64,000 bases of DNA from Pseudomonas entomophila (GTDB taxonomy: Bacteria > Pseudomonadota > Gammaproteobacteria > Pseudomonadales > Pseudomonadaceae), in the NCBI RefSeq assembly GCF_018417595.1, contig NZ_CP070982.1, forward strand, positions 4,515,001-4,579,000, given 5' to 3'. The notes beneath the pieces were generated by a model. It searched no databases and was not told the DNA's origin. It saw nothing but the letters and a program-made list of their open reading frames with translations. Within the stretch, counting starts at the first letter, position 1. Each line of letters opens with the position of its first letter. This document shows, piece after piece, positions 30,669-37,814 of this stretch. A program made the position numbers and the translations under genes.

Positions 30669-31678
30669 CAGCGCCACCTCCCCGTGGCCATGTAGTGGAA
30701 GACCACGCCCGCAGCCACCGCGTAGCGGTAGGTCCAGGAGCGAAACACCATGCCGCTGGTGGTGATCGTCATATAGGTGCCATTCATGTTGACCAGACCA
30801 ACGTCAGCCTGAGAGCCCGTCCCCGCAGCCGAAGCCATCGCAGAGGCGACCACCTTTGGCGCCTGGGCAAAAGTCGCGGCGAACACCACGTTCACAGCGG
30901 CTTCGGCATTCAGGGCAGCTGCCGGCAACACGCAACTCCCCGTACACAGCAGGGTGCCATCGGCGAATTTGGTGTAATTTCCATTGGCGTTGCTGCCGGA
31001 CTCGATGATCCCGCCCGACGCGACACCGGACACCGCGCCGAGGATGTTCTGGCTGGTGTACACGCGGGCAAAGGCTGGCGGAACGGTAGAATTCTTGCTG
31101 ATCGAGCGGTAGAACAGTTCGTTGGTCGACACCCCCATCGCCAGCTGGGTGCTCCACTGCGGGTCGGCGTGCCACAAGGTCTCGAGCACGCTCAGCGCGC
31201 CACCTGGTTCACCCGGCCCCTGGTAGTAACCATAAAAGCCGGAGTGCAGCTTTTGGGTGTCGATACCAGGGCCACCGATGTTGCCACCGCCAGGCAGGGT
31301 CTTGCCGCCTTGGCTGGAGGTACTGATCCAGTGCCCCCAGGCGTTGTTGTTGGGGTTGAAGGTACGCACGGCCCGATCGCCGTAGACGATGTCGACCGCC
31401 TCCTGAAGGATCGCGCCGTATTCAGTGGTGCTGACCCGCAACACCACGTAGGTCAGGCCCGGGGGGCGGTTGCTGGCGATACCGGAGGTCGCCAGCCACA
31501 GACCCGGCGCCAGCGCCAGGTTGCAGTCCTGGATAGCGCGATTGCCGGCGACAGGCCCACTGACCCCCATGGCATCCAGGGCCTTGAAATTGTCATTGAT
31601 CCGGGTAAACGCCGTGCGTGCGCTGTCGCCATCCACGGCACTGGGCGGTGTGCCCAGGTTCACTTGCTGCATGGGCAT
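30668..31678 (-). CDS. F-tailocin knob-domain tail fibre, upstream copy
   Basis: 336 residues. N-terminal 'VNLGTPPSAVDGDSARTAFT' matches the start of the fibre at 24505 at most positions; 'NDNFKALDAMGVSGPVAGNR' and a knob-type segment around 'NRPPGLTYVVLRVSTTEYG' follow. The C-terminal half is unrelated to that fibre and ends 'YAVAAGVVFHYMATGRWR', similar to fibre tips with a tail-fold. GTTATCCAGGAGGCGAC fixes the ATG at 31678. Its location between gpI and gpJ is unusual for lambda-like tails. Confidence 0.78.
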   Translation of the reverse strand: MPMQQVNLGTPPSAVDGDSARTAFTRINDNFKALDAMGVSGPVAGNRAIQDCNLALAPGLWLATSGIASNRPPGLTYVVLRVSTTEYGAILQEAVDIVYGDRAVRTFNPNNNAWGHWISTSSQGGKTLPGGGNIGGPGIDTQKLHSGFYGYYQGPGEPGGALSVLETLWHADPQWSTQLAMGVSTNELFYRSISKNSTVPPAFARVYTSQNILGAVSGVASGGIIESGSNANGNYTKFADGTLLCTGSCVLPAAALNAEAAVNVVFAATFAQAPKVVASAMASAAGTGSQADVGLVNMNGTYMTITTSGMVFRSWTYRYAVAAGVVFHYMATGRWR

Positions 31679-31700
31679 GTCGCCTCCTGGATAACTGGAC

Positions 31701-32312
31701 TCACAACCGATCCTCGGCATAGATCGCCGCGCTGATGATCGCCCCGCCCCACCGCCGTTTGCCCACGCACAAGGCCACCGGGTTGCCGGAAGCCGTCGTG
31801 TTGCGGGCACTGCCGAAGGCGTAGCCGGGAGTGTTTTCCGGCCCGGCGCTCATGTTCAGGCCCTTGGGCTGCGGGCTGAGCAGTTGCATCACGCCGCCCA
31901 TGGCCATGGAGAACCCCACGGTGGCCATGGTGCCCCAGCCTCCGGCGGTGAACGGCAGCGATGAACCATTGGTAGCGATCGCCGCCACGGCGATCAGGAC
32001 GACACCGATGATGGTCTGCAGGCCCCCAGCGCGCTTGCTGCCGGCAACCACTGGCACGATGCGGATCTCGTCACGGGCCTGGAAATCCAGTTCGGCCTCG
32101 CCGACATTGCGCTTGTCGCTATAGACGGCGAACTCCAGACCGCGAGAACTGGCGTTCGCCAGAAAGCGCTCGAACCCCGGCAGCTGTACACACAACGCCT
32201 TGATCGCTTCACGTGGGGTACGCACCGCCAGTTCGAACGCCTTGCCGAACTGGCGCAATTGGCCGCTGAGCCTGATTGTGGTCAGCGGTGGATGAATGAT
32301 GGCAGCTGACAT
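31701..32312 (-). CDS. F-tailocin tail tip assembly protein I (lambda gpI)
   Basis: 203 residues. N-terminal half (about 10-90) is the gpI-type ubiquitin-like domain 'FGKAFELAVRTPREAIKALC'; a hydrophobic glycine-rich segment (about 100-150, IIGVVLIAVAAIATNGSSLP) and 'SPQPKGLNMSAGPENTPGYA' follow. In lambda, gpI acts in tail-tip assembly with K, L and J. It lies after K, in lambda order. Confidence 0.88.
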   Translation of the reverse strand: MSAAIIHPPLTTIRLSGQLRQFGKAFELAVRTPREAIKALCVQLPGFERFLANASSRGLEFAVYSDKRNVGEAELDFQARDEIRIVPVVAGSKRAGGLQTIIGVVLIAVAAIATNGSSLPFTAGGWGTMATVGFSMAMGGVMQLLSPQPKGLNMSAGPENTPGYAFGSARNTTASGNPVALCVGKRRWGGAIISAAIYAEDRL

Positions 32313-32378
32313 TGCAACTCCTTCTGCTGGGAGCGACCGCCTCGAGGTCGCGGAAACAAGAAAGCCGGCCGCCTGTGC

Positions 32379-33143
32379 TCAGTCCGCCGCAGCGGCATCG
32401 CGATGGCGCAGGATCAGGCGTGTGCGATCCAACCAGGGACCACCGAAGACGATGACCTCCGACGGTCGGCCATAAAGGTGATGCAGCAGGAACGGCCCAG
32501 CCCCACAGGGGGACCACGGCTCGCCCGGCAGGCGTGAGTCATGGCCGAGAAAGATCCCCGCATGGTTGGGGTGGGCCGTGCGCCCGATGGCCATGACGAC
32601 CAGATCGCCGTGGCGAGGCGCATCTACCCTGACGAACCCGGCATCGGCATAGGCCTGTTCATACAGGCTTGGCCCTTGCGGGTCCTCCCACCAGCCATCC
32701 TCGCGGGCATAGGCGGGAAACGTCAGGCCCCACTCGCGGCGGTACCAGTCGGCGCAGACCTGCCAGCAGTCCCACAGCCCATGCACGAACGGCCGGCCGA
32801 GCAAAGGCGTGTCCCCCTTGGGCAGCACAGTGCGCAGGTCACCCTCGGGCCAGGACAGGATGTGCCAGGGCAAGCCGGTGGCCTCGCACATCGCCAGGTC
32901 GCGGCTGGACGGCCGGCTGCTGGCGTCGGGGTGCGAGTGCACCACCGCCACGATCTCGCCCAGGTCTTCCGCCGCCGCATAGTCGCGCGGGTCGATGCGG
33001 AACTCTTCGCCAGGGTCGGAGGCGGTGTTGCGACAGCGTTGGTAATCGAGCCCTCCCGCCCGGTCGATGACCAGGCCGCAGGCTTCGCGTGGGTAGTCGG
33101 CGGCCGCATGGCAGCGGATCGCCTCGAGCAGGTGCGGCTGCAT
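32379..33143 (-). CDS. F-tailocin tip protein K: JAB/MPN metallopeptidase plus NlpC/P60
   Basis: 254 residues with two hydrolase domains. The JAMM metal site is complete: Glu20 (PREACGL), His69 and His71 (HSHP) and Asp82, with the spacing H-x-H...D. The C-terminal NlpC/P60 domain has its catalytic Cys in 'GLWDCWQVCADWYR' (Cys126) and His in 'PRHGDLVVM'. In lambda K the same pair is thought to cut peptidoglycan or process the tip. It lies 3 bases after gpL. Confidence 0.92.
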   Translation of the reverse strand: MQPHLLEAIRCHAAADYPREACGLVIDRAGGLDYQRCRNTASDPGEEFRIDPRDYAAAEDLGEIVAVVHSHPDASSRPSSRDLAMCEATGLPWHILSWPEGDLRTVLPKGDTPLLGRPFVHGLWDCWQVCADWYRREWGLTFPAYAREDGWWEDPQGPSLYEQAYADAGFVRVDAPRHGDLVVMAIGRTAHPNHAGIFLGHDSRLPGEPWSPCGAGPFLLHHLYGRPSEVIVFGGPWLDRTRLILRHRDAAAAD

Positions 33144-33146
33144 GAT

Positions 33147-33896
33147 TCAGTTCCGGGCAATCAGCGAAACGGCCGGGAAGCCGCCATGGGGCAGTTCCGC
33201 CGCTTCGCCGAATCGCAGCTTGCAGGACGTCAGCCCACCCTTGCAGCGATCCTTCGCCGGGTCGTCCACCGGGCGGTCCTCGTCGTCGAACAGCCGGTTG
33301 CCGGTGTAGCCGCAGTTGGGGCCACGGTAGCCATTGGTCATCGCCCAATGGCAGTAGGTGGTCATCTGCCGCCCTGGCAAGCCATGGCTGTCGATCTCGC
33401 CAGGGGACGACAGTTCCCACTGCACCTGTTCATCGTCTTCCTGGGTCTTTTGGTCGAGGAACCAGATTTCCAGCGCTTCCTGGGTCGGATCCGCCTGGGC
33501 GTTGCCTGCGGCGAAATTACGCGCATCCAGGTACTGGCCCAGCGTCTGGCGCACGGTCAGCTTGAACTTGAGCAGGTCCTCGAAGGCCAGGCACAAGGCG
33601 GTGACACGACCGTCGACGTTGCCGGCACTGAACTTCGGACGGGTAGCCCGACCGTTGCTGTTGGCGCCGATGCCCTCGATCTGCACCGGCCAGGCCGCAT
33701 ACTCCTGGCCCTGCCACCAGATCGAGCGGGCGGGTAAGGTTGCCGCCTCACCCGCCGCAGCCACCTCGCCAGGCTCATGGGCGATGGCGTGGCCGTGGAA
33801 CCGCAAGGTGTCGGCCCCGAACTCGCTGCCGTCGATCTCGAACAGGGTGATTTCCGCGCCCGGCTCGAGGGTCTGGATGTCAGTGATCAATGCCAT
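33147..33896 (-). CDS. F-tailocin minor tail protein L (lambda gpL), probable Fe-S protein
   Basis: 249 residues. The C-terminal domain has four cysteines ('TTYCHWAM', 'GPNCGYTG', 'DRCKGGLTSCKLRF'), the pattern shown to bind an iron-sulphur cluster in lambda gpL. N-terminal 'LEPGAEITLFEIDGSEFGAD' is the family's starting motif. It forms part of the tail tip ring. It sits between M and K in lambda order. Confidence 0.93.
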   Translation of the reverse strand: MALITDIQTLEPGAEITLFEIDGSEFGADTLRFHGHAIAHEPGEVAAAGEAATLPARSIWWQGQEYAAWPVQIEGIGANSNGRATRPKFSAGNVDGRVTALCLAFEDLLKFKLTVRQTLGQYLDARNFAAGNAQADPTQEALEIWFLDQKTQEDDEQVQWELSSPGEIDSHGLPGRQMTTYCHWAMTNGYRGPNCGYTGNRLFDDEDRPVDDPAKDRCKGGLTSCKLRFGEAAELPHGGFPAVSLIARN

Positions 33897-33914
33897 GCTT
33901 GAAGGCCTCCGGGG

Positions 33915-34247
33915 TCATGGGTGGAACGCCTGCTCGAAGGTGGCGCTGAGGCTGTACAGGCCACCGCCCTTGGCGGTCGGCTGGTAGCCCTTGCAACGGA
34001 ACAGCCCCGGCTCGCCCAACGGCGCGGTCCAGCGGAACGCCCGGCTGCCCGCGTGGCGGTCGAGGAAGGTGGCGATGGCGCGAATCTTCGCCTCGTCGCC
34101 GAGGAACACCAGCGGCCAGGATTGGCTGCGGTTGTTGAGGCCATCGCCTACCGCCTGCTGATAACCATCGCCGAACTGCACCGTGCGCACGCGGTACTCG
34201 ACGGTGCCGGTGGGCTCGGTCCTGGGGGTCCAGGTAAAGGTTTCCAT
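33915..34247 (-). CDS. F-tailocin minor tail protein M (lambda gpM)
   Basis: 110 residues, the size of lambda gpM. Recognised by 'VRTVQFGDGYQQAVGDGLNN' (residues about 20-39) and 'FLDRHAGSRAFRWTAPLGEP'. It caps the tape measure end at the tip. GGAGAACATTC precedes the ATG. Confidence 0.92.
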   Translation of the reverse strand: METFTWTPRTEPTGTVEYRVRTVQFGDGYQQAVGDGLNNRSQSWPLVFLGDEAKIRAIATFLDRHAGSRAFRWTAPLGEPGLFRCKGYQPTAKGGGLYSLSATFEQAFHP

Positions 34248-34262
34248 GAATGTTCTCCTTGT

Positions 34263-35504
34263 TCAGCGGCCGTGGATCGCGGCCCAGATCTGCCCACCAG
34301 GCATCAGCTCGCGGGAAATCTGCTCGCTGGCGCCCTGGCGGGCGGCACCGGCGTAGGCGTTGGCCAGGCGCTGAGTATTGGCCTCGCCAGGTGCGGCATT
34401 GCCGCCTGGGGCCGCCACGTTGATGGTCTGCTGGATCACCACTTCGCTGCTATGGCTGGTACCCGAGCTGCCGCCCAGGGCACGCACGCCCAAGGAGCCG
34501 TCGACGCCGCGAGTCAGTGGCATGATCGCTTCGGGGCCTGCTTCGCCGAACAGGGCCATTGGCGCCAGGGTCGGACCGGTGGCGACGCTGTTGGTGAAGG
34601 CGCCACCCTTGGCGAATTTCAGATTGCTGACATCAAGCTGGGGGGTGAAGGTGGCACTGCTGCCGCCGACGGACATCGTGGTCGGCGTTGGTGTCGAGCC
34701 ACTGCCGAGCCACGACCCGACCAGGTTCATGCCGAACCCGAACAGGCTGCTCAAGGCCTTCGAAGCCGCAGTCTTGGCCGCCAACGCAGCCATGTCGGCG
34801 AGTACCGACTTGGCGAAGTCCGAAAACGAGAACTTGCCGGTGGTGGCGAAAGTCTGCACCGCGTTGCCCATACGGTCGAAGACGCTGGTAAACACCGCCT
34901 GCGACTGCGCCGCGACGTTGCTGGACTTGTCCAGGTACTCGTCCCAGGCCGCAGACGCGCCGACCATCCAGTCGCCACGCGCCTGGTTCATCATCTCGTA
35001 GTCGTTGAGTACCTGGTTGGTCATGTCGGTATGACCAGCGCGCATGGCCTCCAGCTGTTGTTGGTAGCTTTCACTATCGGCGCCCGATGGATTGGCCTGT
35101 TCGAACTGGGTCCGGGCGGTGTAGTAAGCCTCGTCGACCTGGTTGAGCTTGTCTGCCAGCGCGCCCTGGCGCGCGCCCATGCCCATCTTCGCCACCGCGA
35201 GCTCGGTGGCATTGTGCTGGGCACGCAATGCATCGCTGTAGGGCCTGACGGGATCCGCCTGCTGGGCTTGCGCCCAATCCGGTGGCTGGTAGGCCGCCTG
35301 GAAACGATCAAGCGCCTTTTTCGAAATGTTCAAGCTCGAATCGGCAACGGCGCCCGTGCTCTTGAGATACTGCTTGTTGAAAGCCTCGACGTTCTTCTGC
35401 ATCTCGCGCAGGGTGCGGTCACTCAGGGCCGAGGCCCTGGACAGTGCCCGTTCGAGGCTGGAGAGATCGATCGACGGGCTGAAACTGGCAATGCTGGTTG
35501 CCAT
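34263..35504 (-). CDS. F-tailocin tape-measure protein (lambda gpH-type), short
   Basis: 413 residues, against 853 for lambda H. Helical N-terminal part ('LERALSRASALSDRTLREMQ'), then the lambda-family C-terminal domain 'SFSDFAKSVLADMAALAAKT' (about 230-250), a hydrophobic 'ASKALSSLFGFGMNLVGSWL', and the conserved 'LFGEAGPEAIMPL' at about 325-340. It sets tail length; at about 0.15 nm per residue a tail near 60 nm would follow if no part is removed. The C-terminal 'MPGGQIWAAIHGR' ends the protein. Confidence 0.88.
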   Translation of the reverse strand: MATSIASFSPSIDLSSLERALSRASALSDRTLREMQKNVEAFNKQYLKSTGAVADSSLNISKKALDRFQAAYQPPDWAQAQQADPVRPYSDALRAQHNATELAVAKMGMGARQGALADKLNQVDEAYYTARTQFEQANPSGADSESYQQQLEAMRAGHTDMTNQVLNDYEMMNQARGDWMVGASAAWDEYLDKSSNVAAQSQAVFTSVFDRMGNAVQTFATTGKFSFSDFAKSVLADMAALAAKTAASKALSSLFGFGMNLVGSWLGSGSTPTPTTMSVGGSSATFTPQLDVSNLKFAKGGAFTNSVATGPTLAPMALFGEAGPEAIMPLTRGVDGSLGVRALGGSSGTSHSSEVVIQQTINVAAPGGNAAPGEANTQRLANAYAGAARQGASEQISRELMPGGQIWAAIHGR

Positions 35505-35570
35505 GGGCCTACTCCCTGATCATTGAGAAACCCGCCGGAGCGGGCTTCGTGAAGAAGGTGGTGCCGATCA

Positions 35571-35861
35571 TCAGCACCACTGCTGCATGGCACTCTCGAG
35601 CGACACCCCCTGGCGCCGCGCGTGAGGCATGAAATCGATCAACTCGGCGCTACCACCGACCTGGTGGTTGGCCTGCAGCGCCAGCATGGCGATGCTGGCC
35701 TCCAGCCGGCGACCGCCGTGCAATGAGCCGTGGCGCTGGATGTACTGCGCCCAGGCCCGGGCTTCTGCGTAGCTCAGCCGTTCCTTGGCTTCGCTGATCG
35801 TGCGGCCGCCGATGCCGTTGAGCACCAGTTCGTGCCAGAACTCATCGGCGGCCGTCAGTTC
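35571..35861 (-). CDS. F-tailocin T segment (lambda gpT-like), expressed as GT fusion
   Basis: The T frame is open from the G slip site: ELTAADEFWHELVLNGIGG, then 'RTISEAKERLSYAEARAWAQ' and a C-terminus 'RQGVSLESAMQQWC'. It is the DUF4035/tail assembly protein T pattern. An internal ATG (MLNGIGG?) at 35825 has no ribosome site, so GT is expected to be made by -1 frameshifting at 35861-35867. GT binds the tape measure through T during assembly. Confidence 0.85.
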   Translation of the reverse strand, partial: ELTAADEFWHELVLNGIGGRTISEAKERLSYAEARAWAQYIQRHGSLHGGRRLEASIAMLALQANHQVGGSAELIDFMPHARRQGVSLESAMQQWC

Positions 35862-36205
35862 TTTGCCGGGGCGTTACCGGTGCCGTTGACTTCGTTGATG
35901 GCATTGAGCAACAGGAAACCCAGCGACGGTTCGAGGTTGAAGGCGTCCTCGACACCCAGTGCCTCCTCGCCCTCCTCGCCAAGGCTGATCGACGCGGCGA
36001 GGTAGTGGGCATTGCGGCTGTGAGACGATTCCTGTTCGGCGAACAGGCGCTCGATCACGCCGAACGAATGACGGCGCACATGCACCACCAGGGTCTGCGC
36101 GACCATCTCGCCGCCCTGCGGATCAGGCCGGTTCCAGACGATTTCCTTGCGCACTTTCTGGCTGTCGACGATGCCGCCCAGAGCCTTGAGTTGATGGATA
36201 TTCAT
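35855..36205 (-). CDS. F-tailocin tail assembly chaperone G (lambda gpG)
   Basis: 116 residues, 'MNIHQLKALGGIVDSQKVRK' at the start and 'PSLGFLLLNAINEVNGTG' near the end. It matches the TAC (tail assembly chaperone) family by position after V and before H, and by the frameshift with T at its 3' end. The TGA at 35855 ends the short form. Confidence 0.88.
   Translation of the reverse strand: MNIHQLKALGGIVDSQKVRKEIVWNRPDPQGGEMVAQTLVVHVRRHSFGVIERLFAEQESSHSRNAHYLAASISLGEEGEEALGVEDAFNLEPSLGFLLLNAINEVNGTGNAPAKN
35861..35867 (-). promoter_or_regulatory. -1 frameshift slippery site GGCAAAG in G/T
   Basis: G-GCA-AAG lies two codons before the G stop (AAG-AAC-TGA). It differs from the lambda site GGGAAAG at one base. 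Slipping -1 on A-AAG enters the T frame directly, giving the GT fusion. Confidence 0.75.
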
Positions 36206-36219
36206 TCAGGTTCCCCGGC

Positions 36220-36711
36220 TCAGGCCTTTTTCACCCAGGTGGAGCCGCCGGTGCGCTGGATGCTCACCGAGGTGGTGACCACCGCGTTGAGCGCGAAGTT
36301 GAACGGGAAGTCGGCCACATAACCTTCGAAGGCGAACCAGGTACGGGTGGCCGGCAACTCGAAGTCGTCGCCCTTGCTGTTGACGGTCGGTGCCACGTCC
36401 TTGCCGTCGGACCAGCCCACCACCCACTTGACGGTGGTGCTGCCCTTGGCTTCGGAGAGCTGGTGCAGGCGGATGTGGCTGGCGTTGGTCGGATCGGCGT
36501 TGAGACCGAGGGTTGCTGTGCCCGGGGTGCGCAGGCCTTTCTTGTAGGTGCGTTCGGCGGCATCGAGGGTGGTGTCCTCGATCTGCTCGGCGGGCGCGCC
36601 GCCCGGTTCGAACGAGGTCACGTGCTCGACTTCCAGCACGCTGAACGGGCCGGTGCCGGAGACCGGTGGGACCAGTGCGTAGATCTGGGTGCCTTGGGTA
36701 AGAATCGACAT
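36220..36711 (-). CDS. F-tailocin major tail tube protein (lambda gpV)
   Basis: 163 residues. Matches the lambda gpV N-terminal domain: '[20 protein letters not shown]', '[20 protein letters not shown]' and '[20 protein letters not shown]'; the lambda C-terminal Ig domain is absent. It forms the flexible tube. It is the first tail gene of the F module; no Z, U or head genes precede it, as in F-pyocins. Confidence 0.93.
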   Translation of the reverse strand: MSILTQGTQIYALVPPVSGTGPFSVLEVEHVTSFEPGGAPAEQIEDTTLDAAERTYKKGLRTPGTATLGLNADPTNASHIRLHQLSEAKGSTTVKWVVGWSDGKDVAPTVNSKGDDFELPATRTWFAFEGYVADFPFNFALNAVVTTSVSIQRTGGSTWVKKA

Positions 36712-36796
36712 GGGGTGTTCTCCTTGAACATGATGAAAGCCGCCGCGGGGAATCCCGGACGGTCGGGTGCTTCGGGTGTTGCGTTGCAGGGGACGA

Positions 36797-36979
36797 TCAG
36801 GCTGGCCTGGAGCCGTCCAGGTAAGGAGGCGCGTCCGGGTCCGGCTCGCGGCTCTTCAGGTAGGCCACCAGTTGCTCGTTGCTCAGGGCCAACCGTTCGA
36901 TCGACTGGCCCAGGGCAGTCTGTACGGAGGCCTGGTTGCGCAAGGCAGCCAGCAGTTCGTCAAGTTGTGCTTCGTTCAT
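36797..36979 (-). CDS. Small coiled-coil hypothetical protein (60 aa)
   Basis: 60 residues, '[20 protein letters not shown]' followed by '[20 protein letters not shown]', a heptad-rich helix with an acidic and proline-rich tail. The ATG at 36979 follows GAGGAGCGAAGC. It sits between the holin and the tube gene; its role is unknown. Confidence 0.6.
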   Translation of the reverse strand: MNEAQLDELLAALRNQASVQTALGQSIERLALSNEQLVAYLKSREPDPDAPPYLDGSRPA

Positions 36980-36993
36980 GCTTCGCTCCTCGC

Positions 36994-37347
36994 TCAATGC
37001 CCACGGTCATCGGCGTCCGCGCCGCTGACCGGTTGCTCGATGCCCAGGCGGCGCAGTGCCCAGCGCTCATAAAGGCCGATGGCGACATCGGCACCAGCCA
37101 TGGCCGTCAGGCAGCCAAAGGCACTGGCACTCCAGATCGACATGCCGCTGGCATACAACAGCATGACCGTCGAGACACCGCAGACCATGCAGGCCCCGGA
37201 GCGCAGCGCCAGGCGCCTCAACAGCCCCCAGCCCCTGGCCCCGGCCTTGTCGGCCCGCCACATCTCGCCGGAAAGACCGCCCAGCAATGCCAGGACGATC
37301 ACCAGCCAGAGCGGCATCTCCAGCAACGTCTGTTGCTCGTTCGTCAC
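36994..37347 (-). CDS. Holin, LydA/phage_holin_3 type, GTG start
   Basis: 117 residues with three hydrophobic segments (about 11-25 'MPLWLVIVLALLGGL', 50-70 'ACMVCGVSTVMLLYASGM' and 75-95 'AFGCLTAMAGADVAIGLYE'). The central 'GEMWRADKAGARGWGLLRRL' is a loop rich in basic residues. It should open the inner membrane so the endolysin at 11676 reaches the wall. GTG at 37347 is preceded by AGGAGACAGGACA; no ATG with a ribosome site exists before residue 11. It is the first gene of the tailocin transcript. Confidence 0.82.
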   Translation of the reverse strand: MTNEQQTLLEMPLWLVIVLALLGGLSGEMWRADKAGARGWGLLRRLALRSGACMVCGVSTVMLLYASGMSIWSASAFGCLTAMAGADVAIGLYERWALRRLGIEQPVSGADADDRGH

Positions 37348-37646
37348 TGTCCTGTCTCCTGTGTGATGCCCGCCAGCGGCATGCCGGCGAGCGTTGTTTG
37401 TCGTATGACTCGGCATTCCAAAAAGCCCGCGTCGCAGGCTCTTCAGTAATGCGTTGTCGAACCGCCGGCCACGACTGGTGACACCGTGCGGTTCCGCTTC
37501 AAATTAGTGACTCCGACCGCGGCCGCCTGCCCGCCGGATAACTGATCGTGGTGCTTTACGCTGCACACCCGGGCCAGTTGCCAACCCTCTGAACAGTCGA
37601 GGCCTGTTCATCGCTGCCTGTGTAACAACCGGTTGCTGACCGGCTT
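37348..37646 (-). other. Untranslated leader of the tailocin transcript
   Basis: About 300 bases between the predicted transcription start (near 37647) and the holin GTG contain no gene I can support. The leader includes the terminator-like hairpin at 37424-37440 and inverted elements around 37580-37645 (for example GGTTGCTGACCGG). A regulatory role for the leader is likely but unproven. Confidence 0.55.
37424..37440 (-). terminator. Terminator-like hairpin in the leader before the holin
   Basis: AGCCTGC-GAC-GCGGGCT followed by TTTT on the minus strand, about 80 bases before the holin start and 210 downstream of the predicted start site. One G-U pair is in the stem and the T run is short. 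Confidence 0.55.
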
Positions 37647-37653
37647 GAGACAC

Positions 37654-37682
37654 AGGTTATGCATCCGTGCATATGCAGTCAA
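37654..37682 (-). promoter_or_regulatory. Sigma-70 promoter of the tailocin operon
   Basis: TTGACT (37677-37682) and TAACCT (37654-37659) on the minus strand are separated by exactly 17 bp. The spacer contains the palindrome TGCATATGCA at 37668-37677. The predicted start is near 37647, driving the holin and the F module. This is the best promoter in the 400-bp gap. Confidence 0.7.
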
Positions 37683-37727
37683 TGCATTTTGCAAAATATT
37701 TATGCATTGGATTTTGCTGAAATGCAT
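37659..37727. promoter_or_regulatory. Phased ATGCAT operator array
   Basis: ATGCAT occurs at 37659, 37682, 37702 and 37722, spaced 23, 20 and 20 bp (about two helical turns), with TGCATATGCA at 37668 and the perfect palindrome ATTTTGCAAAAT at 37686-37697. They overlap the promoter at 37654-37682 and extend upstream. TGCAT elements also occur at the repressor promoter, so the S24 repressor is the likely ligand. Confidence 0.6.
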
Positions 37728-37774
37728 GCGGGCTTTATCCTGCCTGGCGTGTAGGGCTTTTCTGCAGGCGAAAA

Positions 37775-37796
37775 AAAACCCGCCGAGGCGGGTTTT
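37775..37796 (-). terminator. Rho-independent terminator of the repressor gene
   Basis: AAAACCCGCC-TC-GGCGGGTTTT followed by TTTT on the minus strand, 19 bases after the repressor stop. It insulates the repressor transcript from the tailocin promoter downstream. Confidence 0.85.
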
Positions 37797-37814
37797 CGTT
37801 GGCTGGGGATGGGA

